From Alitta virens (taxonomy: Eukaryota > Annelida > Polychaeta > Phyllodocida > Nereididae): 64,000 nt of DNA. Positions 10,601-19,900 of the stretch are shown here, one piece after another. The DNA lies in NCBI GenBank assembly GCA_932294295.1, contig OW028579.1, positions 34,793,250-34,857,249 of the forward strand, read 5' to 3'. Made by a program: the position numbers and the translations under genes. A model generated the notes under the pieces. That model was not told the origin of the DNA and did no database searches. It saw nothing but the letters and a program-made list of their open reading frames with translations. Numbering within the stretch: the stretch's first letter is position 1; the number at the start of each line of letters is the position of its first letter.

Positions 10601-13600
10601 CCCCCCATTACTAGGTACACTGAACTGGATGACCCCCTGATTTGAATAGTCATTAATGGGGTAATATGTTGTAGAGTGCATTCTTCTCACCCCGACGTTT
10701 TACAAAGGCTTCTCAAAAATAGCCAGCTCCTCTGAATAGCCCACATACGAATCTGACAAGACAAACTGTGTCATGTTCAAAAAAATTTTCTTAAGCAAAA
10801 AACCAATATATGAAACAGCACCAGAGTTCTAATCATCAAATGTATCCTTGACCCTCTTGATCTTAGACTTCGTAGTGGCCACAGCACTCTTGCGATTCCT
10901 TGAGCTGTCTGTAGGTTCTCCGGTCTATCTCTTGTTCCAAGAAAGCTTTGTAATCGCCTCCCCCCTCTGTAGAATAGTACTGTGTTGTAAGCCATTATGA
11001 AAAAAATATTTCTAAGGGTTCTTCTTGCAAGTGTAACGTGCACAACATGTGTCCAGCAGCGAATGAGGGTGCACCCCCTTGGCTATCCGTTAAATAGATG
11101 TCAATTGTGACAAGGATGTCCACCGTTATGCGAACATAACGAGGGATCTTAAAGGTCACTGGAGTCCCGGGCTGGAGTTCAGTGGTGTATATTCTATTGA
11201 GGATGGGGTGCAGAGTAGTGTTAACAATGCTGGGTTCACATGCGCTGGAGTTAATGGTTATGAAATCCGTCTTGTTACTGTCTCTAAATTTAGGGAGATT
11301 AATGTCAAGAACAGCAAGGCTCCACAGGGCTCTTGATGTCAAATGGAGACACTTTGGTAGCCTAACTCTCAAGGCTACAGCACTGTTATCTGTAAAATAA
11401 TCATCGCTCTGGTGACTGGAAATGTAAATATACATTGTTGTAATGACTTCCCGGCGTATGTTTTAATGTTTGCTGTAGGTATGTAGGTTTTGAACTTTTC
11501 TGAATATCCGTTCAAGCTCACAAGACTGCATTTTTTACCTCTTACTGTTTTTGTTGATAAGACCTTGTTGATTTTATACTCGATATCTTCAGGATTTTTT
11601 ACATGAACTTTCTAAAGCTCCTGTTGATAGAGTGAACATCATCTGATAGGTCCTTCACCTTGTAACATGGCGGGTGGGATGGTATCCTATTACAGACTTT
11701 GAAAATCTCCTCTGAGAAGCATTTCCCCTTTTGAAAGGTGAGCATGACTTAACCTGACCAAGTCACCAATTTCAAATGAGAAATTGACACGGTGTTTAGC
11801 CCTTTTATTAAGGATTGATACATACACCTTCTCATGTTGTGCCCAAGAATTTTCTGGGGGCATGTGTATTGAACCGTGCACTGTGCTGTTATTGGAGTGT
11901 AATGTCATCGATTATGTCAATAAAGTTGAATGTTTGATTTTCATAAAAATATTTTTAGAGACAATTTTCAATTGTACGGTTAACTCTTTCAGCGTAGGAT
12001 GCTTTGTGAACACCGTAGGCAATCATGTGTGTCACACTGTAGTCCCGTAACAACTCTTGAAATGGTGCACCTAAAAGTTCCTTTCCTTGATCAGTCCTAA
12101 GAGTTTCAGAGTGTCTACCTTGATCGAACATTTCCTTACAGGCTTTTGCTGCCAGAAAAATCTTGATAACAGATCAATGCAGACAAGTAGATATTTATGT
12201 ACTTTGACAGGTCTGTCATTTGCATCAGGTCAGCATCCCATTGCATATCCATGTAATCCACAACAATGGCCTCTGTGGGGAACTAACTGGGAGGCGTAGA
12301 ATGTATGGTATGTGTTGTCTGATGGTCCAACCACTCTTTCACCATGTCATAATCAATCTCCTTGGGTTTATCTCTTTTGCCTTTCACATATTGCCAGAGT
12401 TTCACTGCGCCATAAAAGCTAGCAGGATTTCCGGGGTTGTAGTAAATGTCCAACAAATACTGGTCAACAACCTTGCTATCACTCATGACAAATTTTTAAG
12501 CACCTATATCACTTCCTGTATGAGGCAATGGTTGCCGTGTGACAATTTATTTTTACATAGACTTCAACCAAGTCTCTTTACTGTTACCCAGGGAGATGTT
12601 TATTATAGTACTGACCACCAATGTAAATATCACCAGAGTCTGGCATAAAAAAACTATCTCACTTTTAGGTAACTGCTTTCCCCACACTACCCATCTATCT
12701 GTAGACTGTGCAGATGCATGTGAGTACAACCTCAGGGTTGTGTGCTCATCCGTGGTTGTGGTGGAAATGGTCAAGGTTGTGCGTGTAAGTTGGTGTGACT
12801 TGGTGTTATATAGAAAATTTCACCTTCATCACGTGACACACTTGAGACAAAAGTAATGACCAACCATTCTGTGGTTCATCCAGCTTCACCGGATGACTGG
12901 TGGCGGCATCTTGTGTTAAAAGCATGTAACATGGAAACTAGTGTATATGATTTACTATAAATCCTTTATTGCACATACAAAAATCTTGCTAATTTCCCTC
13001 TAAAAAAGGAAAAAGAAAAGAAAGTTGAACCTAAGTCATTACACAATGTTTGATACTCAATAGAACTGTTTTGAAGGGTTGCATTCCTGACACATGAGGC
13101 CCTAGCTGGTTTTGGTGGTCTTCCCTTAAATAACATGGTACTATGGTGCTCAGTTCAGGAATCACTGCATCTATTTCACACATTTTATCAACAAGGATAT
13201 TGAACTGCTGTGGTGTAGGAGCTAGCCCTTCATCAACTGCCAATGCATACACGTCTTCATAAATTTCTTCATACTTGGTGAAATGATTATTTCCTGATGT
13301 GCACAATGTTTCAACGAAATAGTGTGCTCCCAGGTGAAAGTGGTAGTCAGATCCAACCGAGTTTTTGATGATGTCAACAGACCTCACAAGCATGTTGTAC
13401 CTCTGTAAAGGTAGAGTGATACTCTAACAATGTTCTTATATGTCATCTTGCTGTAAAAAAACAAAACACGTTTTTACCATTTATTCAATGTAGGGTCATC
13501 TGACTGTGTACTCAAGATGGCATTAAAAGCGAAAGTCATCACATCATTGATGACTGGTTTCACGGCATAGAAATCTCACACTATATTCTCTCCCTTTGAA

Positions 13601-16600
13601 ATGCCCATCGCCATCATCAAATTCTACAAAAATGCTTTGCATTCATTCAATGAAACAAATTTATCTGAGCTTTCGTGCAGAATATAATGGTGGACTTCTC
13701 CTTCTCCACACTCCTCATGTCCAACAAGAATCCATCGGAAAAATGTAACCATTGTGTCTGTGCATGTGTGTGTGTTACTTATTATTGTTTTCTTCATATA
13801 CACCTGTAAAGTGTTCGGTTATAAATACTAATTTAGATGCCATACATTTAATGCAAATCAGCAACCCAACAATTCAGTAACTAAATTGGAATATGGCAAT
13901 TGATAATATATAGTTCCTTCAGTTGCCAGCTAAAATTTAAACAGCGGACAAAAAATATTTTGACTTATAAAGGCATTAAAATGGGTGTGTTAAGTATCAT
14001 ACCATATGAAATAACCTTTAAGATATTCTATTTATTTGTATTTAGACTTTATTTGTTTAAATACAAGTAAATACAATCCTTGAAGGTTAATTTTGTATGA
14101 AATTATACCCAACATCTTTATGTGGCATAACACCATTACTGAATTTCATATATATTCCTTAGGATCATTGCCATAGCCCATATATGACTATTTTGGACAT
14201 ATACATTTTAATCTTAGTTGTAGATTAGTTAAAGGAACATGCCGTGTTGATATTTCTCGTGAACAAAATACTCCTTATTGTGCATAAAATCTTTAAAACA
14301 GAACAATTAAATGGCAAGAAAAGAATAGAGAATACTTTTTATGCTCACTTGGCTTTACTCTGAAAATAATGGGTTGCTGTTAATACAGGGTTCCTACAGG
14401 TTTACCTTCATAAGACATAAGATATTTGTAAGATATTATAATATCATGCGCACATGAAAAAAAAGATCACTCATATAGTAATATGCACAAAAAAAGGCAA
14501 TCAGGGTATTGGCTATTAAGCAATAAAATAAAAGCAGTTCTTGTGTATTCAAAGAAAGTTCATAATTTCTATTCATTTATATTTACCAAATTCAAGAGTT
14601 CAAAAAATAGGACAACTTAGCATTGCATAACAGGCTATGTAGGCCAAGTGGCGATTATTTCGGTTCATCGCACACACTATATAAACACAAAAGAAATAAT
14701 ATTTTTATATTGGAAATAAAAGTGTAACGCCCGCCCTCCTGCCTGTCGGATGAACACATAATAATTTTAATGATGCCTGTGTGCAATGTGAGATTCGCTG
14801 AGGGTTTAGATGCAGCACAGCTTTCTCTTTTTTTTTTAGATAATTGAGGGTACTCATTTAATGGGACAGTTTGACTGTGGTACCTTCCTGAATTCTCACC
14901 CTTACAATTGCAATTGAATTAAAATGGTGTTATGCAAGGGAGTTGGATTAGGCTACACACTTTAAGAATACAGGATAATGTCTATCACATAATTATACAT
15001 ATCAGCTTCTTACAATTCAGTGAATATTTTACATATACAACATATTTTGAAATATTTGTGTTTTTCTTGTTTTCAACTGTAACAAAGTTGGCAGTATCGA
15101 TCTATTCTAGTTTGTCTTCACACTTTCATCTTGTGACAATATACTCTGCAACATATTATGGCAATATTACCCAAAGATTAAGCTGCAAGGTGCGCACTTT
15201 CACATTGTAACAAAATAAGTTGAATATTGTGGCATTTTCACACTCTTGGGTGAATAGACCTTTTTTTTTATATGTCTATTTAGAATGTTTTACATTATAT
15301 TCATTATATTAATAGGTATATATAAGTATTTGTTGTCAATATACCTTATTGTGTTTTTAACATATTTGATTGCTACATGTTCTGTAAATAATTATATTGA
15401 TAATTTCCTTGTATTTGTATAGACTGGGCGCCTTCGGGAATATTCACTGGACACTTGCCTCGAATTTGCTCAACGAAAGTGCATAAGCGAAACTGGTGGA
15501 TTAAGCGCTCTTTTGGCTTTTTTAGGAAAGTAAGTATAGTTAAGTGAAAGTGCTGTTGGTTTTTTCCTGATATTTTTTATCTCAATAGCACTCCTAAAAA
15601 ATTTAATTCAAACTTTGAAAGATCCCCTTTGCAAGCAGAGGAGGGATGCAGGGATGCCGGAAAAACGGAATGCCCGAAACAAGTAGCTGATATAAATGCC
15701 TTTCTAAATCTCTTCGGAAAGTGAGTATAACAAATTCATGTTATGGCTTTTTCGTCTCCTTTGTGTTTGTCAGGACACTGATAAAATATCTGTGTTGAAA
15801 AAGTTAAATAGAGCTGCAAATTGAATTTCACTGCATTACTAGACTAATGATTTTATCATAAAATCTAATAGTTATTGATGTCTGTAATATGGAATGGGAG
15901 ACAAGGAGAGCTTATCAATGCAGTTACATGGGAATAGCTTCAGTAGTCATTGATACCCCTAACTGGTAGAACTGTTTCAGTGTCTTGGAAGGGAGTGGGG
16001 GTTCTTCAAAAACGTTCTTCATACACAAGAATGTTTAGCAATATCACCACCCTTCCTTCAATGACATTTTATTCCATCTTGTAGCAAAAATAACTTTCTT
16101 ACACATAAACATTTACAATATGCAGAGTTTATCAAACTGAAAGAAGTTATACTATACAGAACATAATGGATGTCTTAAATGGGCATATACACACACATAT
16201 ATTAAAGCTGTACAATTGCTGTAATAATAAATTTCCAATTGTTTTCCATATCTTATCCTAAAAAGCTTGGGAGCAGTATTAATAAATCAAACCCCAAATT
16301 TCTAGCCCATAAAAACCGTCTCAATGCCAATTGACATCAAGTTTCCTATCATTGCACTGACAATTTGTTGCCCTCTTGTCATCACCAAGGCTATTTGTTA
16401 TGGTCACAGAGAGACATGCAGCAGACATTACAATGGAGCTGACAATGTTTTTGTCGACTAGAAAGTTGGGTTTTGACTGGCTGCTAACATCTTTGTCATT
16501 TTGTGCATACATTAATAATCTGTTCGAGTGCCTAGCACATTAATGGTTACACAGTGAGTTGGGCAAGCACTGAAAATAACTAAACAAAGTGTTCATGTGA

Positions 16601-18715
16601 CATAGATAATTGCTTTTTGATTGTTTGAAAACAGTGAAAAACTGTCCGAAAAATAATTTATTTTATCTATAATTCATGTTTTCTCTTGTTTTGACAGCAA
16701 TGTAAAGGCCATCAGAATCAGCATCACTAATAATGTCCCAGATATTGCATTTACTAATGCGAGTTATGATGCTGCCATCAAATCAAATGGAACTCTAATT
16801 GAAGTAATGGAAAAGCTTCAAAAGAAAAACAAGAACTTCTGGTAAGTGTTCATAAATTTGGGTATGTGAATGTCTAAGAAGGGAAGGATGTAACAGAGTA
16901 GCAAAGCTCTTGCTTTCTCTGTGAGTCTTGGTTTTCAATTCCAGGTACTTGTATCCTTTGAAGAACATAACATTTCTATTCAGAGACTGTAACCACATGC
17001 TAAAGATAATGACACTTAATTAGATTATTACTAAATTCATATGTAATGCATAGAATCAGCATGATCAGTTTGACTAGTCATATGATATAGACAATCCATT
17101 AAATCCACAAGTCCAAAATAGGCACAAATCATAAAAAAGAACCCTACTGAAGTCCGGCAAGGTCAGGACATTAATTTTGGGCTCCTGCAATTGCCAACAG
17201 CCTGAGTAATGTTACTTTTAAAAGCATATAAATGTGGAAAATTTATCAATTTTCAGGTTTGAGACTGTTGAATATCCGAACCTTGGCAAACTGATAACAT
17301 TAATCAATGGCCTTGAACAGAATACAGAAAAGAAAACCTACTGGGCCCTAGGGAAAAAGATTGAAGATAAACTATGTTTATTATCTGTTGGTAAGTCTAG
17401 GGAAATGTTTACTATCATTTGATCATTTGGTAAGACCAAAATAATCTGTATGAGCCACTAACTGAAGTTTGAATCGACTTGAATTTGAGGTTCCAATCTC
17501 TGTCATAACTGCATTTTTAAATAAATACACTGCTGTCAAAAAGGATATGAATAGCTGATAATGGTCATGAATTTGAATCCATTGTCATATGTTGTAAAAT
17601 TACTTGCTTTTATGTCAATGATCATTTCATACAGATCGTTTTATGAATATTGGTATTTCGTTAGTAACAATACATGTTCACAACAAACTCTAGATTGTGT
17701 CATACTAGGATTTTTACTTCCATAAAAACTGACAGAGGTTAATGATTTACAATTTCATATTAAGAGTAAGGTTTTCTACTTATTTGTAAATGGAAAACTG
17801 TTTTTACTTAAAAAAAAAAGCACAATTTCAGATTTCCTTTTGTGCTTTACTGAAACTCACCAAAATGAGATGCTAAATATAAACAAGAAACATAATCAAT
17901 TGATAATCTATTCAGTGCTTTTACATTTTAGGGGCGAGTTCCTATTATCCACAGCCAGACGAGCACATCATATTTGCATACATCCCAATCAACATGTTCA
18001 AAATCTTGGAATCATGTGATGGAGGAAGGTCTCATGACTCTTTGAATGTTCAAATCAGTGTGGAAAACACAATTACCCATTTGCATTTTGTTAATACTTC
18101 TTACAAAACAGAAAGCAAGATAAACACAAGCTTGATCAACATTATGAAAGAACTCAACAAGACCCACCACAATTTCAGGTAAGGATGACATCTGTCTTTT
18201 TGAGAACCTGTTTGATATTGTTAAGTTGATGCTAATCACACAATTTACATAGAAAAGCTTACTTTCTCAAAATTGATGTCTTATTGCAGTTTTACTACAA
18301 TCGAATACACTGGTCTTGGTGAGATGATAACATCAATTAATGGCTTAGAACAGGACTCAACAATGAAAACTTATTGGGCTATTGGGAAGATGGTTGAAGG
18401 GAAACTGTGTCTGCTCCCTGTTGGTGAGATAATATTATAGATTTTAATATTCTTTGATACAAGAATAAATATATTTTGGTGCTAACATGACCATCTGTCG
18501 GTGAAGTGCTTTGTATTTTGTCTCACATGATGAAAATTTAGGAAATGTTTATGATTATGTGTTTCTTGATTTCCTGAATTGTGATTTCAGGCGCAAGTTC
18601 ATACTGTCCAGATGAAAATGAACACATCATCTGTTTATACATAAATTATGACCGCAAATTTCCCTCATGCGACAAAGGCAGAAAGTGCAGTAATCTTTAT
18701 GTTGTCAAAGCATAA
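7592..18715 (+). CDS. Secreted protein with two tandem transcobalamin-C-terminal/DUF4430-like domains
   Basis: The coding exons are 7592-7645, 15423-15529, 15589-15720, 16698-16841, 17257-17390, 17932-18178, 18290-18423 and 18591-18715. All junctions are GT-AG with matching phases, giving 358 aa and a TAA stop. Residues 1-18 are a signal peptide (ATG, then a SFVWLSLLLMFLG core). Two homologous modules follow, at about residues 98-208 and 226-335. Each has a beta-strand opening (KAIRISI / LNVQISV), the signature LGKLITLINGLEQ...KTYWALGK (second copy LGEMITSINGLEQ...KTYWAIGK), and a closing GASSYxP...EHIIxxYI. This is the pattern of the C-terminal beta domain of transcobalamin/intrinsic factor (DUF4430 family). 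The N-terminal alpha/alpha-barrel of true cobalamin carriers is absent; the segment at 19-97 is Cys-containing and unrecognised. Cobalamin binding is unproven. Intron positions repeat between the modules, which supports internal exon duplication. A possible poly(A) signal, ATTAAA, lies at about 18896. The link from the signal-peptide exon across a 7.8-kb intron is the least certain step. Confidence 0.8.
8065..8298 (-). pseudogene. Short unassigned Polinton-terminal ORF
   Basis: A 77-codon open frame lies downstream of the small basic protein on the same strand. It contains a lysine-rich segment around ITPEDLKKLVEAKQKKK. I do not recognise a family. It could be a remnant of another capsid-associated gene or of the next element gene. 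The stop lies inside the segment shared with 40.4 kb. Confidence 0.3.
8431..8709 (-). CDS. Small basic Polinton core-like protein (PX-like)
   Basis: This 92-residue basic protein (MNLIKENIIFLQAV start) has a helix-rich N-terminal half of the type KQVKELLKHAEKAQIRSI, a central RRPPESYKSAMKKHRWAIRA segment and a basic tail. The arrangement resembles the roughly 90-residue protein found just downstream of the packaging ATPase in many Polintons/adintoviruses, sometimes likened to adenovirus core protein X. It overlaps the end of the ATPase by about 55 bp in another frame, as expected for that pair. The frame is still open, but the element as a whole is inactive. The assignment is by position and style. 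Confidence 0.55.
   Translation of the reverse strand: MNLIKENIIFLQAVATLPKKQVKELLKHAEKAQIRSIGEIAKNVLTNNRRPPESYKSAMKKHRWAIRAIAEDQATHKGRLQVVVRKPELFHT
8654..9390 (-). pseudogene. Polinton packaging ATPase (FtsK/HerA-like), frameshifted
   Basis: Two adjacent frames (8992-9390 and 8654-8989) together cover a typical Polinton A32/FtsK-HerA genome-packaging ATPase of about 240 residues. The first frame has a P-loop region (VIGSSQAAKR) and a good Walker B (TLLVLDD). The second has the family's ICLFRNNRSTRQIKTLA and YGYLVVDLS segments and a TNIFPQDQ-type end. A single frameshift near 8993 separates them. The Walker A also departs from GxxxxGK[S/T]: the last Gly is Ala and the final Ser/Thr is Arg. Both faults argue for loss of function. 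The product would have pumped element DNA into capsids. Confidence 0.75.
9415..10774 (-). pseudogene. Polinton double-jelly-roll major capsid protein (F54H12.2-like), broken
   Basis: The start ATG is at 10774 (MTQFVLSDSY). In-frame stops occur at 10700-10702 (codon 25) and 10511-10513 (codon 88), and later frameshifts split the rest. The N-terminal part has the family's YYPINDYSNQG...IQFSVP entry strand and a YLDLRSKRL motif near 10590-10660. The central part (9734-9985) has the FLGEFNDPFNGRVP...VCGLVSD region. The C-terminal part (9415-9756) has the hallmark ITRSDYPGGYCLYRF and GNMRVSIKFD segments. About 453 codons in total, normal for the family. The gene cannot make a full capsid protein as it stands. 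Confidence 0.8.
10775..11000 (-). pseudogene. Small unassigned ORF remnant between capsid genes
   Basis: An ATG at about 10996 begins MAYNTVLFYRGG, after which the frame appears to shift. The alternative frame continues with an acidic/basic stretch (EQEIDRRTYRQLKESQ) and then stops. It overlaps the 3' end of the penton-like gene by a few bases. It is probably the remnant of a short Polinton gene; I do not recognise it. Confidence 0.3.
10995..11435 (-). CDS. Polinton penton-like minor capsid protein
   Basis: This intact 146-codon frame starts MYIYISSHQSDDYF and has alternating beta-strand-like segments, including a FTDNSAVALRVRLP strand, KCLHLTSRALWSLAVLDI, and a VTFKIPRYVRITVDILV strand. Length, beta-rich composition and position between integrase and major capsid gene fit the single-jelly-roll penton protein of Polintons, which forms capsid vertices. 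It is the longest unbroken frame of the block and shows no internal stop. A shift in another frame follows at its 3' end. Confidence 0.6.
   Translation of the reverse strand: MYIYISSHQSDDYFTDNSAVALRVRLPKCLHLTSRALWSLAVLDINLPKFRDSNKTDFITINSSACEPSIVNTTLHPILNRIYTTELQPGTPVTFKIPRYVRITVDILVTIDIYLTDSQGGAPSFAAGHMLCTLHLQEEPLEIFFS
11440..12486 (-). pseudogene. Polinton retrovirus-like integrase (F54H12.3-like), broken
   Basis: The N-terminal frame (12283-12486) contains the diagnostic YYNPGNPASFYGAVKLW motif followed by VKEWLDHQTTHTIH. Core-domain remnants follow in broken frames: PVKVHKYLLVCIDLLSRF around 12170-12230, and an HKASYAERVNRT-like helix near 12000 in a shifted frame. The segment at 11690-11908 carries the HMPPENSW and FEIGDLVRLSHAHLSKG region. 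The chromodomain-like end (NGYSEKFKTYIP) lies near 11470-11510. The gene ends just before the penton-like start at 11435. Several stops and shifts abolish it. The enzyme would have inserted the element into host DNA. Confidence 0.8.
12487..13030. other. Non-coding stretch upstream of the Polinton integrase
   Basis: No recognisable protein appears on either strand and no inverted partner of the 8.03-kb end was found. The true right boundary of the Polinton may lie here or further right. Confidence 0.35.
13031..13393 (-). other. Unassigned 120-codon ORF, possibly part of the Polinton
   Basis: This acidic open frame contains YHFHLGAHYFVETLC, YEEIYEDVYALAVDEGLAPT and an FNILVDKMCEID segment, with regular helix-like spacing. 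More broken frame sequence with protein-like composition (HYILHESSDKFVSLNE) extends to about 13730 in other frames, so it looks like a decayed larger gene. Not recognised. It could be a Polinton accessory gene or a fragment of another transposon. Confidence 0.3.
14622..14702. repeat. Dispersed repeat, partner of 4.62-4.70 kb
   Basis: It shares TAGGCCAAGTGGC, CACACTATATAAACAC and AAGAAATAAT with the upstream copy in the same orientation. Confidence 0.6.
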
Positions 18716-19900
18716 TATGTCATGTGTACTGTACCTATTCATATTAATATATTCATATTCATGTATTTGAGCTATTTATAACCTCTGCTGATTTTTTATT
18801 GTCAAGGAACCATATTTATGATTGCTTGGTAAGATATGATTTACTGTTACTTGGCTAAGTAACTCAATTGAATGTGCATAGTGTTATGGTACAAAATTAA
18901 AATCTTTGGTGCCACATTTTCATTATACCTGTAATGCTTTAAGCAGCATATTACTATTTTTCATGTTTTGGATTTGTGGTCTTCAGCATCTGCCAAGACT
19001 ATTTTGTCTTCAGTGGGAGAGCTAATTGTCACCTAGAGACTGTTGAAATTGTTCTATTTCAATTCCAAATACCAAAAAAAACCAAAAAGTATATCCGTAT
19101 ATATTCTTATGTTTAGTACCAGGTCATGGAGCTTGGTAGAAATATATTTATCATGTAAAAGGGGTAAATTTGGTGAATTCTGGGATTCTCTTTCCTCTCA
19201 CTTGAATGCATTGTTTAAATACTTTTTCCCGCCATTTGAGGAGCTTGGTAGAAATATATTTATCAAATACTCAAGAATGCTAAAAGAGGTATTTTAGCAT
19301 TTTGTAGTTCTCCTTTGTTGTTTGAGAAAATTGTGATTAGAAAATTATATATAGTAATATTTTAAACAGAATTTCTATATAATTGTCATTTTTCTAACTG
19401 ATTTGATATGACAATAATTTCTGCTTTTTCCTGAGTGATCATAACAACGGCCATATTTAAAATGATAAGAAAGCGAAGAAAAATATAATTTAAGTGCGAA
19501 AGTTGGGGTTTGGTCGACCATTTGCTCATATTTCTATTTGGAACTGCTCCATGCACAAAAGAGAGGTTCCAAATTCTTTGTTGTTCTTAGAATAGGCATA
19601 TAAATACACTCAGGGTCATCACATTTGACCAGGGTCATCGGCATTCGCCACTTAAAATAAACTATCACCAACAAGTGTTGGATTGTCCATGGCGTGAAAA
19701 GGTAATTAAGTAACAAATTACAAAATTGCAAGTTGTGCAATGTCGTTAGTTGGGGGTGTCCAATTTCGATGACCTGGACAATTTTGATGACCCCAAGTGT
19801 ATACGACACTTAAGTCAAAGACATAGCACAATCTTGTACTTTGCGGAATCCTCAGAAGTAGCTCTATCAACACCATTTCAATAAATAAGTGCAATATTAA
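18716..19900 (+). other. 3' UTR and downstream flank of the secreted-protein gene
   Basis: ATTAAA at about 18896 is a plausible poly(A) signal. A pair of GAGCTTGGTAGAAATATATT words occurs at 19128 and 19240. No gene was recognised before the second large repeat copy begins at 19901. Confidence 0.4.

Larger units (their letters stand above)
8032..12486 (-). mobile_element. Decayed Polinton/Maverick (adintovirus-like) capsid-integrase block
   Basis: Minus-strand gene order is integrase, penton-like minor capsid protein, major capsid protein, packaging ATPase, small basic protein, short terminal ORF. This set is characteristic of Polintons, giant self-synthesising DNA transposons with virus-like capsid genes; C. 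elegans F54H12.2/F54H12.3 are family members. No protein-primed DNA polymerase B, cysteine protease, terminal inverted repeat or target duplication could be seen, and several genes carry stops or frameshifts. It is therefore a truncated fossil. A 40-50 bp stretch at its left end (8032-8087) recurs inverted at 40.43-40.49 kb and may be a terminal sequence of the family. Confidence 0.85.
7646..15422 (+). other. Large intron 2 of the secreted-protein gene, host of a Polinton remnant
   Basis: The intron has donor GTAAGA at 7646 and acceptor GTATAG at 15422. It contains the Polinton block at about 8.03-12.5 kb on the opposite strand, unassigned ORF-like sequence at 13.03-13.75 kb, and a dispersed repeat at 14.62-14.71 kb. 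The parts 7646-8030, 13760-14610 and 14710-15422 show no coding signal. The assignment depends on exon 2 being correct. Confidence 0.55.

Noticed and set aside
12539..12856. 105-codon plus-strand ORF upstream of the Polinton
   Set aside because: No recognisable family and opposite to the element's genes; probably non-coding.
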